DNA of 64,000 nt from assembly GCA_036961345.1 (NCBI GenBank), contig JBALVT010000001.1, positions 30,938-94,937 on the forward strand, read 5' to 3'. This document shows positions 34,414-42,424 of this stretch, piece after piece (the stretch's first letter is position 1; each line of letters begins with the position of its first letter). Source of the DNA: JBALVT01 sp036961345 (GTDB lineage: Bacteria; Pseudomonadota; Gammaproteobacteria; Pseudomonadales; Halieaceae). Under the pieces are notes generated by a model. The model was not told the DNA's origin. It saw only the letters and a list, made by a program, of their open reading frames with translations, and made no database searches. A program made the position numbers and the translations under genes.

Positions 34414-34893
34414 CTAGACAATTTTTTGGGCTGTAACAATTACCCCGTCGGTGTCGGCGTAGAGGTAGTCCCCGTTGTTAAAGTCTACGCCGCCAAATGA
34501 CAGCTGAGTATCTCTTTCGCCAGATGTTGTGGGAATAGACTTACGGGGGCATGTGCCCATCGCATAGAGGGCCACAGGAATGTCCCTGATCTGCCAGGTA
34601 TCTCTGATATAGCCATTGACGACGATGCCGGCATAATTGTTTTTGTGGGCAAATTTCATCAGGTTCTCGCCCACCACGGCGAAATAGGCTTGATCAACAT
34701 CGACAACAACCACTTTTCCGGCGCCATCTTCATCTCTCAGTAGCTTTATGAGATCCGAATTGTTTCTATCGAGTTTAATGGTGACTATTTCACCCTGACA
34801 CTTGTCTGCGCCACCATAGTTTCTGTACCCTGCTTCCAGTACAAATACCTTGTCGCTGTGTTCATCGCAGATATCTGCTGTAAAAAACGCCAT
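34414..34893 (-). CDS. RraA-like protein (oxo-acid decarboxylase/aldolase family)
   Basis: A 159-aa RraA-fold protein. The start ATG 34893 follows AGGA; 12 further codons are open upstream. Conserved features are TADICDEH, GENLMKFAHKNNYAGIVVNG with YIRD (the Arg-Asp pair that binds metal and substrate) and DYLYADTDGVIVT. Family members are RNase E inhibitors, 4-hydroxy-4-methyl-2-oxoglutarate aldolases and oxaloacetate decarboxylases. In this setting a decarboxylase for 3-methyl-oxaloacetate is attractive. No ribonuclease context is nearby. Confidence 0.85.
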   Translation of the reverse strand: MAFFTADICDEHSDKVFVLEAGYRNYGGADKCQGEIVTIKLDRNNSDLIKLLRDEDGAGKVVVVDVDQAYFAVVGENLMKFAHKNNYAGIVVNGYIRDTWQIRDIPVALYAMGTCPRKSIPTTSGERDTQLSFGGVDFNNGDYLYADTDGVIVTAQKIV

Positions 34894-35004
34894 AAATGCT
34901 TCCTGACTTAGAAATATAGGGATTGGCATTCTAGCAGCATGGGGCCAGTTATTACATAAGCTTTTGAAATTGTTACACTTTTACGATATTGGGCAACAGT
35001 AGTT

Positions 35005-35418
35005 ATGAAGGTAGTTACAGGTGTAGTTGGCAACGACATCCACGTGGTCGCCAATCGATTAATTGACCTCTCTTTGCGGGCCAGAGGTTTCGAGGTGTTT
35101 AATCTGGGCGTTAACACCTATTTGGAAGAGTTCTTTGATGCAGCGGTGGAAACCGGGGCAGAGATCTTGCTGATCTCTTCACTGAATGGAGAAGCAGAGG
35201 GCTGGGGTAGAGAGGTAAAACCCCTTAAAGCCAAATACAAGAATATCGATGATCTGATCATGATGATCGGTGGCAACCTGGTGGTTGGGGCCGGAAAGGC
35301 TGAAGATATTGTTCCCAGGTACAAAAAATATGGGTTTGACCTGGTTTGCCACCAGGTGGACTTAAATACCGGGCTTGACTCCCTGGAAGCGTTTATAGAA
35401 CGCAGGAATGCCCAATGA
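35005..35418 (+). CDS. glmS: Glutamate (methylaspartate) mutase, B12-binding subunit S
   Basis: A 137-aa cobalamin-binding domain, the size of the small subunit of coenzyme-B12-dependent glutamate mutase (also called mutS; not the amidotransferase GlmS). The motif that binds cobalt is D11-I-H13-V-V-A16, where the family norm is DxHxxG; the Gly is replaced by Ala. The second loop SSLNGEAEGWG and the third MIGGNLVVGAG are present. It begins an operon in which each next gene overlaps the last by 4 bp (ATGA). No B12 riboswitch is evident in the short leader. With subunit E it isomerises L-glutamate to (2S,3S)-3-methylaspartate. Confidence 0.93.
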   Translation: MKVVTGVVGNDIHVVANRLIDLSLRARGFEVFNLGVNTYLEEFFDAAVETGAEILLISSLNGEAEGWGREVKPLKAKYKNIDDLIMMIGGNLVVGAGKAEDIVPRYKKYGFDLVCHQVDLNTGLDSLEAFIERRNAQ

Positions 35419-36785
35419 GCTTGCTACAGGAAGAAAGAGAAATCATTCTTGGCAATGAATATGTGGATGCCTTTGATTTTGCCGAAGTTGCAGAGTTTGT
35501 AAAAAATGCCAACAAAGAGCTTTTTATCTCTCATCACTTTAAGAACAAGACAGGCAATAAAATGCTTGTTCAACCCCGGGGTGGTTTTCCTACCTACAAA
35601 CAGCAGTACGCGTTGTATGAATTTTTTGTTGAGGCCAATGTCGATGTCCTGCCGTTGACGATAGATTCCAATACCCGGCTCAATGACTATGGCACAGCAA
35701 AGAAAATGCTGCGTTTAAGTGAAGAAAATGACATGGATATGCTGAATGGCTATCCGCTCATAACACATGGCTATCGAACCACTCGAAAAATGATTACTCA
35801 CTTCAATAAGCCGGTGAGTTTACGCCACGGCACACCAGATGCCAGACTGCTCATCGAAACGGCTATTGCCTCGGGAATCTTTGACATTGAAGGCGGGCCT
35901 ATTACCTACCTGCTGCCCTATTCGAAAAACTTTCCCTTGGACAAGGCCTTTTTGTATTGGAAGTACGTTGAGCGTGTGTGCGCCAATTATTCCGAGCTCA
36001 ATGAACCCATTAATCGCGAATCATTTGGTCCGCTCACGGCAACGCTGGTGCCTCCATCGATAACAATTGTTATTCAGTTGTTGGAGATGTTGCTGTCTTT
36101 GGAAGAGGGTGTTAAGTCTTTTTCTGTATCATTTGCCCAGCAAGGATCAATGATCCAGGATGTGGTTACCGGTGCAGTGCTCAAAAAGTTGGCGAAATAT
36201 TACGCCGGGAAAATCGATTGTGCCGACGCGGCCATACATCTGGTGTATCACCAGTGGATGGGTGCTTTTCCAACCAATAAGGACTATGCCGAGCAACTGA
36301 TAAATGTGTCGACGGTTATCGCCTCGATGGTGGGGGCAGACAAAATCATCACTAAAACCCGGGAAGAAGCCACGGGTATTCCCACCAAGGAGGCCAATGC
36401 CAAGACCGTTGCCAATACGCAATATTCACTACGGATTTTGAATGGCTTGCCGAATATCGTTGATGAGGAAGAAGAAGAAATTCTGACTCTGGAGGTTAAA
36501 GCCATCATGGAGGCGGTGTTCAACGACCCTGCTGATACTCTGTGGCGCCAGGTTTTTAATTCCATTAAGAACGGTACGATCGATGTGCCGTTTTCGCCGC
36601 ATATTATTAACCACAACGAAATGATAACGGTCAGAGACGCGCATAAAAATATTCGAATTATTGAGCGTGGGAACGTGCCCATTCCCGATCGCTGTTATGA
36701 GTACGAGAAGTCGCAATGTGACCTGGCGAAAGATACCACCAGTATCGTGAATGATATTGTGCACGATATAGGAATTATGCAATGA
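35415..36785 (+). CDS. glmE: Glutamate (methylaspartate) mutase, catalytic subunit E
   Basis: A 456-aa TIM-barrel subunit, slightly shorter than the clostridial enzyme (about 483). The arginine claw that holds the substrate carboxylates is retained at the expected spacing: R55 (QPRGGFP), R88 (NTRLNDY) and R137 (SLRHGTPDARLL), with E159 and Y165 in IEGGPITYLLPY. The adenosylcobalamin-side motif GIPTKEAN is also intact. It is thus likely an active glutamate mutase and not a re-purposed relative. Start ATG overlaps the glmS stop, indicating translational coupling. Confidence 0.95.
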   Translation: MSLLQEEREIILGNEYVDAFDFAEVAEFVKNANKELFISHHFKNKTGNKMLVQPRGGFPTYKQQYALYEFFVEANVDVLPLTIDSNTRLNDYGTAKKMLRLSEENDMDMLNGYPLITHGYRTTRKMITHFNKPVSLRHGTPDARLLIETAIASGIFDIEGGPITYLLPYSKNFPLDKAFLYWKYVERVCANYSELNEPINRESFGPLTATLVPPSITIVIQLLEMLLSLEEGVKSFSVSFAQQGSMIQDVVTGAVLKKLAKYYAGKIDCADAAIHLVYHQWMGAFPTNKDYAEQLINVSTVIASMVGADKIITKTREEATGIPTKEANAKTVANTQYSLRILNGLPNIVDEEEEEILTLEVKAIMEAVFNDPADTLWRQVFNSIKNGTIDVPFSPHIINHNEMITVRDAHKNIRIIERGNVPIPDRCYEYEKSQCDLAKDTTSIVNDIVHDIGIMQ

Positions 36786-37972
36786 GCCAGAACAAGGAAA
36801 AACTGCTAATAGATATTGGCAGTACGTATTTCAAGGTCAGCACTTCTGAGCATATCGAGCAGCACTTCAGAGATTTCAATAAGGATATTATGGATGATTT
36901 GCTGCATCGCTGCGGCAATACACTGGAGCGTTTTGATAAAGACGATGTGCATATCTGTTCTTCGGCGAATGGCGGTCTAAGCACGCTGATTATCGGGCTT
37001 AGTAATTCATTTTCGCTGAAGTACGCTACCAATATAGCTTTTAATTCCGGTATCAATATTATTGATACTATCTTGTATCAAAACATTGAAGACTATTCGG
37101 TGCCCAGCGATCTTGTTGACGTAGTTATCATAGTTGGCGGAATAGACACTCATGCCAATATTTTTTCATCCAGTTTGTATAGTTACTTGTCTAATCTGAC
37201 TTACTCAAACATTGTTTTTGTGGGTAGTGAAAAAGATCGTCCGGCCATAAAAGAGAATATTCCCAATGTTGTTGTTTTGCCCAATATTGTCGACAACAGG
37301 CTGCATATTGTCGAAGAAAACCTGAAGGAGTATTTAACCAATCTCTACCAGCAAGATATTGTCGGTAAGGAAGATATCAAAAACCTCTACGACATCACTG
37401 CCAATCAAATTTATTCCACGCCCTATATTGTAAACAGAGCGCTGCCTTTGATTGAAGGCCGGTATTCTGTAGTGAACCCTTTTATTTTGCTCGATATAGG
37501 CGGCGCGACCACCGATATCCACTATTCGAAAGATCTGGTTGACGACAATATCGTTACTGAAAATGAATACGATAGATTAGTCTTCAAAAAATTGGGCGTG
37601 TATAAGTCGAAACAATCGCTGATTTTTGCTGCGCAGAATAATGAATTTGTTTATGAGCTGTTGATGCATCTCAAAGTGACCGAAAATATCTTTCTTGAGC
37701 AAGGCGAGAAAGCTACAAAAATCTTGATGCAGCTCGCAATTTTTCTGGTGTTATGCAAAATTTCGAACTATCAAAAATCTTATGTCAATCTCAAGCTGCT
37801 TGCGATTAATTCCATTGTGTTAACAGGCGGTATTACCAAGGTGCTGAATGCGCAAGAAATAGAAGACATAATATCGTTCTTCTATAAAAAGATTCTTAGC
37901 TCAGATCATAAGCCGGCCGCGGTAATTGATAGCAACTACGATATATGGACCCTTGGGGCCGTGGGAAACTAG
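36782..37972 (+). CDS. glmL: GlmL/MutL-type ASKHA ATPase (reactivator of glutamate mutase)
   Basis: A 396-aa protein of the ASKHA fold. Phosphate-1 loop LLIDIGSTYFK at residues 8-18, phosphate-2 loop LLDIGGATTDIHY and adenosine motif VLTGGITKVL identify it as the MutL associated with glutamate mutase, which probably exchanges damaged cobalamin in an ATP-dependent way. It is about 60 residues shorter than typical MutL. The gene is AT-rich with many ATT/AAT codons. It overlaps glmE by 4 bp and precedes the ligase by 2 bp. Confidence 0.9.
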   Translation: MSQNKEKLLIDIGSTYFKVSTSEHIEQHFRDFNKDIMDDLLHRCGNTLERFDKDDVHICSSANGGLSTLIIGLSNSFSLKYATNIAFNSGINIIDTILYQNIEDYSVPSDLVDVVIIVGGIDTHANIFSSSLYSYLSNLTYSNIVFVGSEKDRPAIKENIPNVVVLPNIVDNRLHIVEENLKEYLTNLYQQDIVGKEDIKNLYDITANQIYSTPYIVNRALPLIEGRYSVVNPFILLDIGGATTDIHYSKDLVDDNIVTENEYDRLVFKKLGVYKSKQSLIFAAQNNEFVYELLMHLKVTENIFLEQGEKATKILMQLAIFLVLCKISNYQKSYVNLKLLAINSIVLTGGITKVLNAQEIEDIISFFYKKILSSDHKPAAVIDSNYDIWTLGAVGN

Positions 37973-37974
37973 AT

Positions 37975-39552
37975 ATGTCCATAAACTGTATAAGAACACT
38001 AATTGAAAGCGCAGCGCAGACTCATAGCGAGAAGACCGCACTGGTTTTCAGTGAAACAAGCATGAGTTATGGCGAGCTGTTCGCCAAGATCAACCAGGTT
38101 GCTTTTTATCTGAATGAATTGGGCCTGCCTAAAGATGCAAGAGTGGGTGTCTATTCCAACAAGGGTATAGATCAGGTTGTCGCCATATTGGCCATTTTGT
38201 CTACCGATTATATTCTGGTGCCCCTGACAAGATTATTAAAGTCAGAGCAAGTTGAATACATTATTAAAGACTGCGATATCAAATGCATTATTACCGATAA
38301 ACTCAAACTTGAGAGTATTGAAGAAATAGATTTCGATGGGCAGATTGTTTCTTATGAAACAGCCGCCAAGGAAATCGCGTCATTTGAAGAAATCTACAAG
38401 TACTACAATAAACCGCATGTTTGCGATATTAATGGCCACGACAATGCTGTGATTACCTATTCCTTTGGCATGACAGGCACGCCAAAAGGTATTGTTATTT
38501 CGCATCGCAATTTGATCGACTCCGCACGGGTCGTCTCGCAATACCTGAAGCTGGAACAGAATGATGTGATTTCGGGTCTGCTTATTTTTAATCTCGATTA
38601 CGGTCTCAATCAGATATTTTGCACGCTTTATAAAAAGGCGACCCTGGCATTGCACCGGTTTATTCTGCCCGAAGACTTTTTCAATCATTTGATAGACGAC
38701 CAGGTCACGGTGCTGCCGCTGATGCCTGTTAATATCTCCCAAATGTTTGACGATGATGTGCTCAGGGTTCCCAGCGCAGAGCTTTTTGACGGCTTGAAAA
38801 CCATTACTTCTTCAGGCGGCAATGTCACGGCGAAAATGATTAGTGATTGTAAAGCTACGTTCAAAAATGCTGATTTTTATTCCATGCATGGCCTTACTGA
38901 AGCGTTCCGCTCAACCTACCTGGATCCGTCGCAGGTAAATATAAGGCCGGACTCTATCGGCAAGCCCATTCCCGATGTAGAACTCTATGTGCTCAATGAT
39001 GAGGGTAAAGAGTGCGCCGTTCGAGAGGTGGGTGAACTCATTCATAGAGGCGGCTACATCTACAGGGGCTTTTGGAACGCCCCTGAGCAGAATTCGCAGC
39101 GGTTTAAATCGGTGCAAATATTGAAGGATGTGGTTGATTTGGAAGGCCAGCTCACTGATGAGACTGTGGTCGCTTCAGGCGACTATGTCTATAAGGATGA
39201 GGAGGGCTACATTTACTTTGTATCCCGGCACGATGACATGATTAAAACCCGTGGCTTCAGGGTTTCTCCCTATGAGATAGAGTCAGTGGCGCTTAAGAGC
39301 ATTCCGCAAATTGATCAATGTGCCGTTTTCGGTATAGACAACGAACAGATCGAGGAGGAAATCGTGATGGTTTACTCTGCGCCCAGCGAAATAACCGAAA
39401 AGGAAGTTTTATTTGAGTTGAAGAAACATCTGGCGTCTTACATGATACCCAGTCGGGTTGTGTATAAGAAATCACTGCCGCTAGTGCAGAGCGATAAAAA
39501 CCGAATTAACAAGGATGAGCTTAAGAAGGAATTGTCGGGTAGTGGCTTATAA
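37975..39552 (+). CDS. AMP-forming acyl/amino-acid ligase linked to glutamate mutase
   Basis: A 525-aa ANL-superfamily adenylating enzyme. The phosphate-binding loop is ITYSFGMTGTPKG instead of the usual YTSGTTGxPKG, so its Ser/Thr content is reduced. Later motifs are ASGDYVYKDEEGYIYF, DDMIKTRGFRVSPYEIE and a C-terminal catalytic Lys in SDKNRINKDEL. It starts 2 bp after glmL, the last gene of the operon. No carrier-protein, thioesterase or condensation domain is in it or nearby. It probably activates a product of the mutase pathway as an adenylate, then a thioester or amide. It resembles stand-alone acyl-CoA ligases of specialised metabolism. Confidence 0.88.
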   Translation: MSINCIRTLIESAAQTHSEKTALVFSETSMSYGELFAKINQVAFYLNELGLPKDARVGVYSNKGIDQVVAILAILSTDYILVPLTRLLKSEQVEYIIKDCDIKCIITDKLKLESIEEIDFDGQIVSYETAAKEIASFEEIYKYYNKPHVCDINGHDNAVITYSFGMTGTPKGIVISHRNLIDSARVVSQYLKLEQNDVISGLLIFNLDYGLNQIFCTLYKKATLALHRFILPEDFFNHLIDDQVTVLPLMPVNISQMFDDDVLRVPSAELFDGLKTITSSGGNVTAKMISDCKATFKNADFYSMHGLTEAFRSTYLDPSQVNIRPDSIGKPIPDVELYVLNDEGKECAVREVGELIHRGGYIYRGFWNAPEQNSQRFKSVQILKDVVDLEGQLTDETVVASGDYVYKDEEGYIYFVSRHDDMIKTRGFRVSPYEIESVALKSIPQIDQCAVFGIDNEQIEEEIVMVYSAPSEITEKEVLFELKKHLASYMIPSRVVYKKSLPLVQSDKNRINKDELKKELSGSGL

Positions 39553-39590
39553 CACTGAGCCCCATGCCCGATTCTTCTAGTGGCGTTCTA

Positions 39591-40028
39591 TTAGGAGAAG
39601 TCGTCCGCGCTGGCTTTGATCATCTCCTCGATAAACCACTCTGGGAATTGGCCGACAAATTTCTGCATATCCCAGTAGTCGCTCCAACGATAGACCAGGC
39701 CATCTCTCATTTCATGCATTGTAGCGAAGGTATGCTGGGCGGTTTCACCTGACGTGAAGGTCCATTTTTCGGTGTGATCCAGAAATACCATTTGGCCATC
39801 TGCCACAATGTGATGGGTGGTCTGTTCTTGTTTTTGTAGGTGATTGAAGGCAATCTGCAAACGTTTTACGCAGTTTTCCGGGCCGTCAGCGCCAGGGTCG
39901 TCACTTGGTACGTCCTGGTAATGGATGTCGGGGTGCATGCATGCTTTCATTCCTTCCCAGTCCATAACACTGAGGGCTTGCCACATTTTTTCCACCACCG
40001 CCTTGTTGCTATCTTTTGTCATTGTCAT
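39591..40028 (-). CDS. SnoaL/limonene-epoxide-hydrolase-like protein (NTF2 fold)
   Basis: A 145-aa NTF2-like protein: KMWQALSVMDWEGMKACMHPD at the start, VFLDHTEKWTF and GLVYRWSDYWDMQKF near the end. Asp/Arg residues at these places form the polar pocket of SnoaL and limonene-epoxide hydrolase. A small-molecule cyclase, isomerase or hydrolase role is possible. It is convergent with the ligase gene and 54 bp from the end of the CadC-like regulator gene on the same strand. Confidence 0.8.
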   Translation of the reverse strand: MTMTKDSNKAVVEKMWQALSVMDWEGMKACMHPDIHYQDVPSDDPGADGPENCVKRLQIAFNHLQKQEQTTHHIVADGQMVFLDHTEKWTFTSGETAQHTFATMHEMRDGLVYRWSDYWDMQKFVGQFPEWFIEEMIKASADDFS

Positions 40029-40082
40029 TATTTCTCCAGATGATCAACAGTGCGTAGATTGTCGCATGATTCGATACGCCGA

Positions 40083-42080
40083 TTAGTCACAGCTAAACTG
40101 GCCGTTTGAGCCGTCAGTACCGTCCTGCGCTCGGCAGCGATCCGGCCACCCATATTTTTGCCATGCACGTAACAAACCGATGCGTTCGACAAAGGCCGGA
40201 AAACCGGAATGTTGGCGTAGTTGGTGATGTATCTCCCGGTCGTCCCAGATAAGGCTTATTGCGCCTGAGTTAAGCGGGTAGGGATGGCTTACGAAGGTTT
40301 GCATAAAAGCTTCAGGGCCACCCACAAAAAGGTACATTTGCAGTAAGTAAGTGTTGGCACGAGAGCCGGGTTCAGCAAAATACGTATTGAGCATCGCTGC
40401 TGCTTTTTGTTGCGCCAGCGGGTCATCCAGAAATGCAGCACGACCAAGCATTAGCCATTGCTGCTGGCCCTGAAAAACTGGACTGTAGCGGTGCCTGAAA
40501 TTGTCGGACAACCCCGTCCAGCAGTTGTAGGCTTCTTGTGCCAATTGCCGGGTTTTCAAGAGGATGCAAAGCTGACCGGCGGCGGGAATAAAGCCAAGAT
40601 CATCGCTTCGTCTGAAAAGTTTTGTCGCGCGATCGAATTGCCCTATGGCTTGCAGAGCAGTCCCCAGGTTCAATAACCCCACGGAATCTGTCGGGTCCCA
40701 GAGCAGTCCCTGTTCCATCAGCTCGGAGCCGTATTTTGAGCGACCAATCACAGCGTGGTAGTTGCCCTGCCTAATGGCCAAAAATGGCTGTTGGGGGTTC
40801 AAGGCATTGGCCTTTTCAACCGATGCCATCGACTCCGCAAAGTCCAGATCGTAATCGAGCAAGATTGTTCGAACGTAGTGTCCCATGGCAAGTTTGGGGT
40901 CGAGGCGCAGTGACCTGTTCACTGCCTCCCTGGCAGTTGCAACAAGGCCGGGAATTTGACTGCTCTGTGCGGTCAGTGTGAGATAGAGGTTGGCCTGTGC
41001 CAGCCAGGCCCAGGCCGCGGCAAAATTGGGGTCCAGCGAAACCGCTTGCCCCAGTAGTTCTTTCGCTTTGGTTTTATTGCGATGGCCAAACTTGCGTGAC
41101 ATTACTCGCCCCTGGAGAAAAAGGTCGTAGGCCTGGCGATTGTCGGTGAGTTTGGGTACGAATCTTTGTTGAGTGGAAAGATCGAGCACCACGCCCAGGC
41201 TCTTGGTGATTTGTCTGGCAATTTCTTCCTGCAAGTCAAAAATATCGTTGATGTCGCCGTCGTAGTTGTCGGACCACATATTGGATCCGTCTTGCGTTTT
41301 TACGAGTCTGGCCGTTATTCGCACTCGACTGCCTTGCTTGCGCAGTGACCCGGTTAATACATGTGATACTGCCAGCGTAGAATTGATTTCGCCTAGATTG
41401 AGTGTCGGGTCTCTGAAGGTAAATGACGACTTGCGCCCGATAACGCGCAGCTCCGGAAATTGCACCAATGCATTGAGTATCTCTTCTGCCAGTCCGTCGG
41501 CGAAATACTGTTGATCACTTGCGCTGCTCAAATCTTCGAACGGCAGTACTGCAATAGATTTCTGAACTGCTGCGGTAGAGAGGGTTTCACTGGCGAGATT
41601 TTTGGCGGGGATCGCCTCGCCAGAGATGGTTTGATCGGGATTGAATTGCAGATAGACAATTGCCGCAATAATCAGCGTTGCCCCCAGCATTGCAAACCCT
41701 GGAGGGCTGGTAAACAGGCGCTTGGGCCAGCTGCTCGCAGAGCGTGTTTCTGGGCCGGTACCTGGTACTGTGGCTAAATCCGCGGCCAGGCGATAGCCCC
41801 GTTTGGGCACAGTTTCGATATATTGATTGCCTCCGCGAACCTCACCAAACGCTCTGCGCAGCAGTGAAATAGCCCTGGACAAGCTCTCATCACCACCGGA
41901 ATGTTTGCCCCATACCTGATCCAGAAGTTCAGAGCGGCTCACCACATTGCCAGCATTGTCGACCAAGACCTGCAGCAGGTTCATGACCTTCGGCTCCATC
42001 GAGAACTGCCCCGCCGGCCCCTCTATGGAAAGTGTGGAGAAATCGACATGAGCGTCTCTTATTCGAATCTTTGCTGCCAC
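40083..42080 (-). CDS. CadC-like transcriptional regulator with TolB-like and TPR domains
   Basis: About 665 aa. An N-terminal OmpR-type winged helix (FSMEPKVMNLLQVLVDNAGN, SELLDQVWGK, ETVPKRGYRLA) is followed by a single membrane segment (GFAMLGATLIIAAIVYLQF), a TolB-N-like/adenylate-cyclase-associated domain (SIAVLPFEDLSSASDQQYFA) and TPR repeats to the end. Such proteins sense an extracytoplasmic signal while bound to DNA. No ATG begins the family domain; GTG 42080 or TTG 42086 is likely, and the frame is open to TTG 42224. It is divergent from the GMC dehydrogenase and probably regulates it. Confidence 0.85.
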   Translation of the reverse strand: MAAKIRIRDAHVDFSTLSIEGPAGQFSMEPKVMNLLQVLVDNAGNVVSRSELLDQVWGKHSGGDESLSRAISLLRRAFGEVRGGNQYIETVPKRGYRLAADLATVPGTGPETRSASSWPKRLFTSPPGFAMLGATLIIAAIVYLQFNPDQTISGEAIPAKNLASETLSTAAVQKSIAVLPFEDLSSASDQQYFADGLAEEILNALVQFPELRVIGRKSSFTFRDPTLNLGEINSTLAVSHVLTGSLRKQGSRVRITARLVKTQDGSNMWSDNYDGDINDIFDLQEEIARQITKSLGVVLDLSTQQRFVPKLTDNRQAYDLFLQGRVMSRKFGHRNKTKAKELLGQAVSLDPNFAAAWAWLAQANLYLTLTAQSSQIPGLVATAREAVNRSLRLDPKLAMGHYVRTILLDYDLDFAESMASVEKANALNPQQPFLAIRQGNYHAVIGRSKYGSELMEQGLLWDPTDSVGLLNLGTALQAIGQFDRATKLFRRSDDLGFIPAAGQLCILLKTRQLAQEAYNCWTGLSDNFRHRYSPVFQGQQQWLMLGRAAFLDDPLAQQKAAAMLNTYFAEPGSRANTYLLQMYLFVGGPEAFMQTFVSHPYPLNSGAISLIWDDREIHHQLRQHSGFPAFVERIGLLRAWQKYGWPDRCRAQDGTDGSNGQFSCD

Positions 42081-42424
42081 ACCCAAGTTACCTGCAATCT
42101 CCTTTGCGTAAGGTACAGGCAGCCACGTCCACCTATATTTGTTGCAGTTAACATATGTCCTGAGCGATGTATTTGCAAATACTGTTGGGCGAACACAGGG
42201 AAGAGGCAATGAATACGTCGCCAATTTGGTTCAAATGCCTATTTATCATAGGTTTAGGTCGTGCCTAAGAAAACCTTAAGCTTTAAATCAGGATTTAAAG
42301 ACGCACCGAGCGGCATATTCAGGTTCACACGCAGCAAAGCGGCAGTGAACAAGGCGCAGCCTTTAGTGGCAGTGACTCGTTGGTATAAAACAAATAATTC
42401 CAGTCCAATGCAAAGGCAGACTCA
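42081..42424. other. Divergent promoter gap between the CadC-like regulator and the GMC operon
   Basis: This gap holds no further gene. Its main feature is a perfect palindrome at 42281-42300, annotated separately. The part next to the regulator (42081-42224) is the uncertain N-terminal extension of that gene. Confidence 0.5.
42281..42300. promoter_or_regulatory. Perfect 20-bp inverted repeat (candidate operator)
   Basis: Arms CTTTAAATC (42281-42289) and GATTTAAAG (42292-42300) are separated by AG. The site lies 124 bp upstream of the GMC dehydrogenase ATG and about 200 bp from the divergent CadC-like regulator, where a regulator operator would be expected. Confidence 0.6.

Noticed and set aside
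34930..35004. B12 riboswitch before glmS
   Set aside because: The gap is only 75 bp, too short for a cobalamin riboswitch, and no B12-box-like sequence was seen.
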